A stretch of DNA of 5,230 nucleotides from NCBI GenBank assembly GCA_945878705.1, contig CAMCUE010000095.1, forward strand, positions 1 to 5,230. The letters run 5' to 3'. The translations under genes and the position numbers were made by a program. The stretch's first letter is position 1. Every line of letters starts with the position of its first letter. Shown here piece after piece: positions 1 through 5,230 of this stretch. This stretch comes from Ferrithrix thermotolerans DSM 19514. GTDB taxonomy: Bacteria; Actinomycetota; Acidimicrobiia; Acidimicrobiales; Ilumatobacteraceae. The notes under the pieces were generated by a model. It was not told the origin of the DNA, ran no database searches, and saw only the letters and a list, made by a program, of their open reading frames with translations.

Positions 1-1754
1 ATTGGGATTACAAGTTTGAAAGTGGTCAGCAATGGAATTAGATACGAAGGCTGATAATTGATTTCCCATGAGCGGATGACAGGTATGGCTGCCAAAAACA
101 ATACGAAAACAAAAACCATTACTTTTCTCAACTTTTGAGATCGCCACAAAAACGCGAACTGTTGAACCACAAGTGCGATAGCGATGAACCGAGTTAACGA
201 AATCCAAAAATGAAACGCATAAAGCGTATTGACATTACCCTCAAGAGTCTTTTCTTCTCCGGAGGCTCCCCAAATACACATTTGCGCTAACGAGGCAAAT
301 AAACCAAAACTTAGAAATATTTTAGAATTGCGAACACCAGAACCTGGAAATTTTGACTTAAGTGTTATGAACAGGCCCATGAAACCGAGACCACCAAACG
401 CCAGCGACAAAAAAATTAGAATTGGGAAGTAGCGCACGAGACTGCTGTTATAGACGTCCCAAAGATCTCGAGAAACGCCCACTAGCCAACCTGGTCGCCG
501 TATAACACTATTAGAACCATTTCTTGGATCGCCATAAAACGTAATCAGTGCAAAAATTGTCGGAGCAATTAGACCAACAACCAGAAACCTGATATTTCCC
601 CGAACAGTTCGTTGTTGAATTACTCTAACAAGCCAAATTCCGCCAAGACCAACACCCGCGACTAACCCGGATGAAATTTTGGCACCGATTAGACCAGAAA
701 GAATAATGCCGATGACCGCCACGGCCGAAACTAATTGTGAATCGCTGAGATTCACAACTATCAATAAAAGAGCAAGACCCAACGCTAAAGAAAAAAATTG
801 ACTAAACGAGCTAAGTTGAAATGCGTTGAATCCATAGCCTTCAAAGAGACGCTCCGTGTCAACTGCAACAGCTAAGACAAGCGAACAGATAGCTATCGTC
901 GCATTCGAAGTAATCGACTTAATAATTGAGAAACCTAAAATTGTGCATACTAAGGCAACTATGGTGGGGCCAAACAGAGCAAACAAAATATCAATTTTCG
1001 TGCCAGATAAATTTGATAGTCCTCCAATCCACGCAAAAGAAAACCAATGATAAGAGATATTTTCCGAGATCAACATCGGATTGTGGGAGATACCCCATTT
1101 GCCGAGACTAAAACTGAAGATTTCTGCGAATCTATCGTCGGCGAACCAAGGACGATCTGGTCTGGTGCCAATGATTTGTACCCAGATCAGACCACCCGAT
1201 GCACCGAAGATTAGAGCAAGTATCACTTTTACCGAAGTGAAACATTTTATAAATCTGGGCGAGGCTAAAAATAGAAGAGTCATCCAAATCGCAACGGGCA
1301 CCGGCCAAAACCAATTTGGCGATAAACCCAACAGAGCAACTACTACTAGCCATTTAACTGCACCGAGCTCTTCGCTCGTCGCCTGCACATTGGTTGAACT
1401 GATTTGCGTCCAACGCAATAGAGATGCCAATACAAACAGAATAATCTGAGAGATAATCGCCACCATCGCACTAGTGAAAGTCACTACAAAGACGTAAAAA
1501 AAAGTAGAGACGGTCGCACCAATACAAAATCCGAGCCCAACTTTGGCCAACCTTGATATTTGATTAAATCCAGAGAACCGTCCGAGCAACGACTCGCCAA
1601 GAGCAACCTGCAACGACACGACTAAAACTGTTAATAACGCGGCAATTGGTGAGAATTTTGTGAGCAACAGTAAGCCCACCAACCACAGCACCAATCGATG
1701 ATGCAAATTAAAACTTCTAGAGACAATTCTGTGAGACGACCAAGTGGTTAACAC
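1..1754 (-). CDS. Large polytopic membrane protein, possibly GT-C-like glycosyltransferase (3' end outside window)
   Basis: Reading the minus strand from the GTG at 1754-1752 gives 584 sense codons without a stop to the window edge, so the C-terminus is missing. An in-frame TAA lies just upstream at 1766-1764, and AAGG (complement of 1762-1765) sits 7 nt before the GTG, which fixes the start. The protein is dominated by hydrophobic stretches, roughly at residues 21-52, 72-113, 132-165, 177-196, 236-280, 286-300, 317-378, 389-407, 441-465, 478-496, 514-535 and 545-561, suggesting a dozen or more membrane helices. There is no cleavable signal peptide. A polar loop at about 197-235 carries an acidic pair (Asp206-Asp207) and Glu211, followed by Tyr-His-Trp at 235-237. 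Acidic residues in an outer loop next to a Tyr-His helix start recall GT-C glycosyltransferases that use polyprenyl-phosphate sugars, but the loop comes later than the first helix pair usual for that fold. Function is therefore inference. A polysaccharide polymerase or other multi-pass surface protein is an alternative. Sampled lines look AT-richer than the neighbouring genes. It is transcribed divergently from the hydrolase gene. Confidence 0.85.
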   Translation of the reverse strand, partial: MLTTWSSHRIVSRSFNLHHRLVLWLVGLLLLTKFSPIAALLTVLVVSLQVALGESLLGRFSGFNQISRLAKVGLGFCIGATVSTFFYVFVVTFTSAMVAIISQIILFVLASLLRWTQISSTNVQATSEELGAVKWLVVVALLGLSPNWFWPVPVAIWMTLLFLASPRFIKCFTSVKVILALIFGASGGLIWVQIIGTRPDRPWFADDRFAEIFSFSLGKWGISHNPMLISENISYHWFSFAWIGGLSNLSGTKIDILFALFGPTIVALVCTILGFSIIKSITSNATIAICSLVLAVAVDTERLFEGYGFNAFQLSSFSQFFSLALGLALLLIVVNLSDSQLVSAVAVIGIILSGLIGAKISSGLVAGVGLGGIWLVRVIQQRTVRGNIRFLVVGLIAPTIFALITFYGDPRNGSNSVIRRPGWLVGVSRDLWDVYNSSLVRYFPILIFLSLAFGGLGFMGLFITLKSKFPGSGVRNSKIFLSFGLFASLAQMCIWGASGEEKTLEGNVNTLYAFHFWISLTRFIAIALVVQQFAFLWRSQKLRKVMVFVFVLFLAAIPVIRSWEINYQPSYLIPLLTTFKLVIP

Positions 1755-1818
1755 GCAATAACCTTAGTAGCACGACGAAGCAATAGATTTGACTTGTGTG
1801 CGGGTGTATCAAAATTGT
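1755..1818. promoter_or_regulatory. Divergent intergenic region, probable promoters for both directions
   Basis: These 64 bp are the only non-coding stretch between the minus-strand membrane protein gene and the plus-strand hydrolase gene, so promoters for both should lie here or just inside the genes. On the plus strand, TAGATT at 1784-1789 fits the loose TAnnnT form of a -10 box, but no -35 is visible at the right distance. TATCAA at 1807-1812 lies 6 nt before the ATG at 1819 and would give a leaderless or nearly leaderless message, but it lacks the conserved final T. The same bases read TTGATA on the minus strand, a -35-like hexamer, without a clear -10 partner. No operator palindrome stands out. 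The region is inferred from gene layout rather than from strong motifs. Confidence 0.3.
1762..1765 (-). promoter_or_regulatory. Ribosome binding site for the membrane protein gene
   Basis: On the minus strand the sequence reads AAGG, 7 nt upstream of the GTG start at 1754. It overlaps the in-frame TAA that closes the frame upstream. No other start codon lies between that stop and the GTG, so this site decides the start. Confidence 0.5.
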
Positions 1819-2640
1819 ATGAGTTGGCGCGACTACAGCCCTGACGAACTTGAACGCGAATATACACCTGCTTCGTGCGTCGAAAATATACAAAAATATT
1901 TGGATCATTACGCCAACGCTGGTGTCCACTCGCGTCAAAATATCCGACATGAAAAGATGCAATACGGTCCGCACACCGATGAGTGGATGTGGCTCGCACC
2001 ACACACTGATCCTGAAACCAAAACTACAGACACCCGTCATTTAGTCGCATTCGTTCACGGTGGATTTTGGCGTCGCCTCAGCGCCGACGACGGGACTTTC
2101 TTAACACCTGACTGGCAACGACTCAGTTTTGACTATGCATCAATTAATTATTCGCTATGCCCCAAAGAATCGCTCCAAACACTCGTCGAACAAACTCAAC
2201 GAGCAATTCAATTTCTGCAGAAGAACTACGATGCGGCAAACATCACATTGATCGGCCACTCTGCAGGGGCTCATTTGATCGCAATGGCGTTAAGCAGCAT
2301 CACTGAAAAATTTGCACGAGTGGTGCTTGTCTCAGGGGTTTTTGATCTCGAACCGATCACGAGAACATCGGTCAATGAGGCAGTACAACTTAATTCAGAA
2401 TCTGCCGAGCGCCTCTCGCCAATAAATTTCGTTTCTCAAGCCTTAGACACACCGTTAACTATTATCTGGGGCGAAAATGAGACTGGTGAGTTCAAGCGAC
2501 AGTCACGCGAATTCGCATCAGCATGGGACAATGAAAGAACACACTCGCCTGCGATTACCCGAGAAATTTCAAAACGCAATCACTTTGACATTCTCTATGA
2601 CTTGTCAACCGGCGGATTAGTGGATGTACCTGGTGCGTAA
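1819..2640 (+). CDS. Alpha/beta hydrolase, kynurenine formamidase (arylformamidase)-like
   Basis: A cytoplasmic serine hydrolase of 273 residues from the ATG at 1819. It carries the oxyanion-hole motif HGGFW at residues 80-84 and the nucleophile elbow GHSAG at 146-150 with Ser148 as nucleophile. A strand ending in WGEN at 217-220 leads into an EFKRQS stretch, as in arylformamidases, and supplies the likely acidic residue (Glu219 or nearby). The catalytic His255 lies in NHFDIL. The HGG(F/Y)W form, Ala-His after the elbow and the SGVFDLEP segment all resemble the arylformamidase group, which hydrolyses N-formylkynurenine to kynurenine and formate. Relatives also act on other amides and esters, and no other kynurenine pathway gene is visible, so the substrate is open. 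The frame stays open upstream to a TTG at 1789 with a weak GAAG site 8 nt before it. I prefer ATG 1819 because the following residues (SWRDYSPDELEREY) match how I recall family members beginning, but no strong ribosome site supports it. Its end overlaps the transporter start, so the two are probably co-translated. Confidence 0.85.
   Translation: MSWRDYSPDELEREYTPASCVENIQKYLDHYANAGVHSRQNIRHEKMQYGPHTDEWMWLAPHTDPETKTTDTRHLVAFVHGGFWRRLSADDGTFLTPDWQRLSFDYASINYSLCPKESLQTLVEQTQRAIQFLQKNYDAANITLIGHSAGAHLIAMALSSITEKFARVVLVSGVFDLEPITRTSVNEAVQLNSESAERLSPINFVSQALDTPLTIIWGENETGEFKRQSREFASAWDNERTHSPAITREISKRNHFDILYDLSTGGLVDVPGA
2611..2616 (+). promoter_or_regulatory. Ribosome binding site for the transporter gene, inside the hydrolase gene
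   Basis: GGCGGA lies 7 nt before the ATG at 2624 and is the best purine-rich match near this start. It favours ATG 2624 over the in-frame GTG at 2633. The match to GGAGG is only partial. Confidence 0.35.
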
Positions 2641-3538
2641 GAATCCAAACCTGCTGGGTGTAGCGCTGATATTAGTCAGCAGTATTGGGTTCGGGCTTTC
2701 ACCCACTTTTGCCAACTTCGCGTACGACAATGGTGCAAGCGTTGTCGGCACCCTGCTGGCGCGCTTTGTAGTTGCGACCGTGCTGATGCTCGCTGTCAGA
2801 AAACTGTTTTCGCGTGATGCAACCTGGCCAAAGCCAATGATCTTTGCCAAACTGTTCTTGTTGGGTGCTTTTGGATATTTCATTGCCACACTCCTATATT
2901 TCACTGCACTAAAAAATATTGACAGCGGACTGGCGATCATCATCGTCTCATGTGGACCAGTGATTGTTGTGTTGTTGTCATGGTGGCTACTCGGCACGAA
3001 ACCCAGTCGAATTATTGTTGTGTGCCTATTTTCAACATTTATCGGAGTTGTAATTGCCGCTGGGCAAGTTGGTAGCGGTGACACCTTTAGCATCGTTCTT
3101 GTTTTAATTGTCGCGGTTGAATATTCGTTTTATGTAGTTTTTAGTTCACAGGTATTGCCACAGGTTGATCTCCTAACTGGCGTCACGATCGTGATGTTTG
3201 GTGCAGCCAGTTCGTTTGTCATTTATTATTTCGCAGCGCCATCATCGGTTCCGATGGACTTTCCTAAAACAATAAATGGCTGGATTAGTGTTTTGATGCT
3301 GGCTGCTGTCGCGACTGTTATCCCGACAGCATGTTTATATGCAGGCATGAAACTAATCGGCACTGGCAAAACAGCAGTCCTTCAAACATTTGAACCGGTG
3401 TCGTCAATCATTGCGGGCGTCGTGTTTCTCGGTGAACCCTTGACTACGCCGCGTGTCATTGGTGCTGTATTTGTAATTGGCGCCGTTGCTTTACTTGCGG
3501 CCTCAGAATCACGCAATGGATCGTCGATAGCTCACTAG
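2624..3538 (+). CDS. EamA/DMT-family inner-membrane transporter
   Basis: A 304-residue membrane protein with the normal size and architecture of the drug/metabolite transporter superfamily: two EamA repeats of about five helices each, roughly residues 8-147 and 153-292. Family hallmarks are visible at the end of each repeat. In the first, a helix running from YFTAL (92-96) goes through a Gly-Pro break at 111-112 to the Leu-Gly at 123-124. In the second, FEPV at 256-259 is followed by LGEPLT at 269-274. Characterised members mostly export amino acids, nucleosides or drugs by proton antiport, and others import metabolites, so direction and substrate cannot be read from the sequence. The ATG at 2624 lies 17 bp inside the hydrolase gene. 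A GTG at 2633 is an alternative start that would leave an 8-bp overlap. Overlap with the gene before and a 17-bp gap to the kinase gene after suggest one operon and translational coupling. The C-terminal tail after residue 293 is short, polar and cytoplasmic. Confidence 0.9.
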   Translation: MYLVRKNPNLLGVALILVSSIGFGLSPTFANFAYDNGASVVGTLLARFVVATVLMLAVRKLFSRDATWPKPMIFAKLFLLGAFGYFIATLLYFTALKNIDSGLAIIIVSCGPVIVVLLSWWLLGTKPSRIIVVCLFSTFIGVVIAAGQVGSGDTFSIVLVLIVAVEYSFYVVFSSQVLPQVDLLTGVTIVMFGAASSFVIYYFAAPSSVPMDFPKTINGWISVLMLAAVATVIPTACLYAGMKLIGTGKTAVLQTFEPVSSIIAGVVFLGEPLTTPRVIGAVFVIGAVALLAASESRNGSSIAH

Positions 3539-3555
3539 AAGCAAGTGGCGATACC

Positions 3556-4497
3556 GTGAAACTAGTGTCAAGTTCTCTTTGTGTGATTGGCGACTTTGTC
3601 TGGGATGTTCTGATCCGCACGAACAACAATCTGCTTAAGGGCGGCGACTCATTTGGCGAAGTGATGTTGACGCCAGGTGGAAGTGCTGCGAACTTGGCGG
3701 TCTGGGCTCAGCGATGCGGTCTTGAGACCCATTTCATTGGCAAGATCGGCAGAGACCGCTTTGGCCAACTTGCTCGCGAAGATCTTGAAAGCGAATCAGT
3801 GATCCACCATCTTGTTGAAACCGAAGCACACAAGACAGGAAGCGTTGCTGTTTTCGTTGACCAAAGCGGAGAACGGAGCATGGTTTCTGGGCATGGTGCA
3901 GACTTTTATTTGATTCCTTCTGAGTTGCCAAAGCAAGTTATCCTGTCTGCAAATCATTTACATCTAACGGCGTGGAGTTTTTTCACTGATCCTCCGAGAT
4001 CGGCATCACGCACAGCAGCGCAAATTGCAAAGCAACAAGGGTTAACGATTTCGTTTGATCCAGCATCGTTTCAGATGATTCAAGAAATGGGCGTTGATCA
4101 GTTTTTGTCTTGGACAAAAGATCTTGATATAAGTATTCTCTTTCCAAATTATGAAGAAGGTCGAGTTCTTACCGGCTGTGATGAACCAGACGATATTGTC
4201 AGATCGCTTGCGAAAATTTATAGCGAGGCATTAATTATTCTTAAACTTGACGCCGACGGCGCACTTGTTTTTGATGGTCAGGCTTCAACGCAAATCCCTC
4301 CAGCAACAAACAATCTTGTCGATGCGACTGGTGCTGGTGACTCGTTCGCCGGCGCATTTCTCGCGCACTATCTGAAATCAAACTCTGCGGTTGATGCCGC
4401 GATCTTTGCTACCAAAGTTGCAGCCTGGGTAATTGAGCATCTCGGCGCTCGCCCAACTCCTGATAACCGTTTGAAACAAATTATCAAAAACCGATAA
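3556..4497 (+). CDS. PfkB-family carbohydrate or nucleoside kinase
   Basis: A 313-residue cytoplasmic kinase of the ribokinase/PfkB fold that transfers phosphate from ATP to a sugar or nucleoside hydroxyl. The substrate-binding Gly-Gly motif is at 41-42 (PGGSAANLA), followed by the first PfkB signature around IGKIGRDRFG (61-70). An N-x-x-E motif (Asn198 to Glu201), which helps bind Mg and phosphate, lies in FPNYEEG. The second signature DATGAGDSF is at 256-264, with Asp262 the predicted catalytic base and GAG the anion hole. Length and motif order are complete, so the enzyme should be active. Substrate cannot be assigned: ribokinase, 2-keto-3-deoxygluconate kinase, sulfofructose kinase and pseudouridine kinase share these motifs, and no diagnostic neighbour is present. 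The start is a GTG 17 bp after the transporter stop, with a weak AGTGG 7 nt upstream. A second in-frame GTG at 3565 is possible. The opening strand CVIGDFVWD fits the usual first beta strand of the fold, so either start keeps it whole. Confidence 0.92.
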   Translation: MKLVSSSLCVIGDFVWDVLIRTNNNLLKGGDSFGEVMLTPGGSAANLAVWAQRCGLETHFIGKIGRDRFGQLAREDLESESVIHHLVETEAHKTGSVAVFVDQSGERSMVSGHGADFYLIPSELPKQVILSANHLHLTAWSFFTDPPRSASRTAAQIAKQQGLTISFDPASFQMIQEMGVDQFLSWTKDLDISILFPNYEEGRVLTGCDEPDDIVRSLAKIYSEALIILKLDADGALVFDGQASTQIPPATNNLVDATGAGDSFAGAFLAHYLKSNSAVDAAIFATKVAAWVIEHLGARPTPDNRLKQIIKNR

Positions 4498-4534
4498 TCA
4501 CCCCCGACTATCTGCGGCGGGATTTGCGGTGATT
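4496..4534. terminator. Imperfect inverted repeat at convergent gene ends, possible bidirectional terminator
   Basis: AATCACC at 4496-4502 pairs with GGTGATT at 4528-4534. Inside it CCCG at 4503-4506 pairs with CGGG at 4518-4521, leaving a 6-nt bulge on one arm and an 11-nt loop. On the minus strand the stem is followed, after five bases, by TTTTT, so it could end the methyltransferase transcript. On the plus side no T-run follows directly. The element overlaps the stop codons of both genes. Stem quality is modest and I could not compute a folding energy. Confidence 0.25.
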
Positions 4535-5230
4535 TGGATCGTTGTCGGTAGGTGGCTTATTTGTGAGCGGACCGATTTCTTGAATGATTGATTCAATAGT
4601 TGGCATTGGTCCAGCCGTATGACTGTCGATCGCAAGTCGCATAGCTGCAAGATGTTCTGGCGAGGTGCCGCAACAACCGCCGACAATCCGCACGCCTGCA
4701 TCAATCGCCATATCTGAATATCGTGCCATCAGTTCAGGAGTACCAGAATATTTGATTTCGATGCCCTCGAATCGAGGTATACCACAATTGCCCTTTGCAA
4801 CGATCGGCACACCGACATTTGCGGCTGTTGACGCCATCTCGATCGCAGTAACCAAAATATCTGACGCCCCGACTCCGCAATTCGCCCCCATCGCAACTGG
4901 CTGAACTGAGAGACCAGCGAAAACAGCAGCGAGACCATCCGGCTTGAGACCCATCATTGTTCGGCCGGCAGTATCAAAACTACAAGTTGCAACATATGGC
5001 ATGCCGACATTAATTGCCGCTTGCGCAGCGGCCTGAACTTCTTCAATTGCCGACATCGTTTCTATCCACGCAACATCAGCGCCACCATCTTTAAGCCCAC
5101 GAATTTGTTCTTCGAATGTGTCGATCGCTTCTGCGGGGGTCAGCGCACCCAGCGGATCAAAAAGTTCGCCCGTCGGACCAACCGAACCTGCAACGACTAC
5201 TGGTCGCGAGCAAGCATCGGCAACTTGGCG
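4508..5230 (-). CDS. Homocysteine S-methyltransferase, betaine-homocysteine methyltransferase type (5' end outside window)
   Basis: The minus-strand frame is open from the window edge (5230) to a TAG at 4508-4510, giving 240 residues that lack the N-terminus. The family is usually about 300-340 residues, so some 60-100 are missing. The protein is a zinc-dependent TIM barrel that moves a methyl group from a donor such as betaine or S-methylmethionine to homocysteine, making methionine. All three expected zinc cysteines are visible: Cys118 in GANCGVG and the pair Cys186-Cys187 in GGCCGT. Other family features are AGSVGPTGE near residue 15, an ADVAWIETM strand ending near 59, and the CSFDTAGRTM segment at about 83-92. 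An internal ATG at 5056 is not the start, because conserved barrel sequence continues upstream of it. The C-terminus beyond the barrel is polar and ends in a basic run (KSRRR). The methyl donor cannot be read from this part: bacterial betaine-type and MetH N-terminal-like proteins look alike here, though the short tail after the GGCCGT motif excludes a full MetH. It converges on the kinase gene. Confidence 0.9.
   Translation of the reverse strand, partial: RQVADACSRPVVVAGSVGPTGELFDPLGALTPAEAIDTFEEQIRGLKDGGADVAWIETMSAIEEVQAAAQAAINVGMPYVATCSFDTAGRTMMGLKPDGLAAVFAGLSVQPVAMGANCGVGASDILVTAIEMASTAANVGVPIVAKGNCGIPRFEGIEIKYSGTPELMARYSDMAIDAGVRIVGGCCGTSPEHLAAMRLAIDSHTAGPMPTIESIIQEIGPLTNKPPTDNDPNHRKSRRR

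Noticed and set aside
1081..1449. Plus-strand open frame of 122 codons inside the left region
   Set aside because: It is antisense to the continuous membrane protein frame, has low-complexity, non-family-like content and no ribosome site. Other short plus-strand frames at 229-432, 856-1050 and 926-1111 fail for the same reason.
1789..1794. TTGACT as a -35 promoter box for the hydrolase gene
   Set aside because: The hexamer 17 bp downstream (AAATTG at 1812-1817) is a poor -10, and the better TATCAA is only 12 bp away.
1717..2040. Minus-strand open frame of 107 codons across the divergent gap
   Set aside because: It overlaps the starts of both the membrane protein and hydrolase genes, which have far stronger support.
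2617..3093. Minus-strand open frame of 158 codons
   Set aside because: It is the antisense shadow of the EamA transporter; its Thr/Ser/Ile-rich translation is what hydrophobic codons give on the opposite strand.
4665..4904. Plus-strand open frame of 79 codons
   Set aside because: It lies antisense inside the methyltransferase gene, whose zinc-binding motifs confirm the minus-strand frame.
5054..5056. ATG as possible start of the methyltransferase
   Set aside because: Conserved sequence including VGPTGE and the strand leading to IETM continues in frame upstream to the window edge, so this is an internal methionine.

Overview
The window holds five protein-coding genes, two of them cut by the window edges, packed with almost no spare DNA. 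I see no RNA gene, insertion sequence, CRISPR array or phage gene. Base composition is mixed: hand counts of sampled 60-base lines give roughly 33-58 % G+C. Non-ATG starts, short gaps and the protein flavour suggest a streamlined free-living bacterium. An aquatic actinobacterium with moderate GC is my best guess, but this is low-confidence inference with no marker gene behind it.

Left third (1-1754, minus strand): one continuous open frame of at least 584 codons encodes a large, very hydrophobic polytopic membrane protein. It starts at a GTG with an AAGG ribosome site and runs off the left edge with no stop. It is easy to miss because its start is not ATG and its end is outside the window. 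The fold recalls GT-C type membrane glycosyltransferases, but I cannot name a family.

Middle (1819-4497, plus strand): after a divergent gap of about 64 bp comes a compact three-gene group. It encodes an alpha/beta hydrolase of the kynurenine formamidase (arylformamidase)-like type, a ten-helix EamA/DMT-family transporter whose start overlaps the hydrolase stop, and a PfkB-family sugar or nucleoside kinase 17 bp further on. The spacing suggests one transcript. A joint role (hydrolysis of a small amide or ester, transport, phosphorylation of a carbohydrate-like substrate) is possible, but the sequence does not prove it.

Right end (4508-5230, minus strand): the C-terminal 240 residues of a zinc-dependent homocysteine S-methyltransferase of the betaine-homocysteine methyltransferase type. 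It converges on the kinase gene with only 10 bp between the stop codons. An imperfect inverted repeat covers that junction and may serve as a terminator.

Nothing here amounts to a clear new biological system. The most open questions are the identity of the large membrane protein and the real substrates of the hydrolase-transporter-kinase group.
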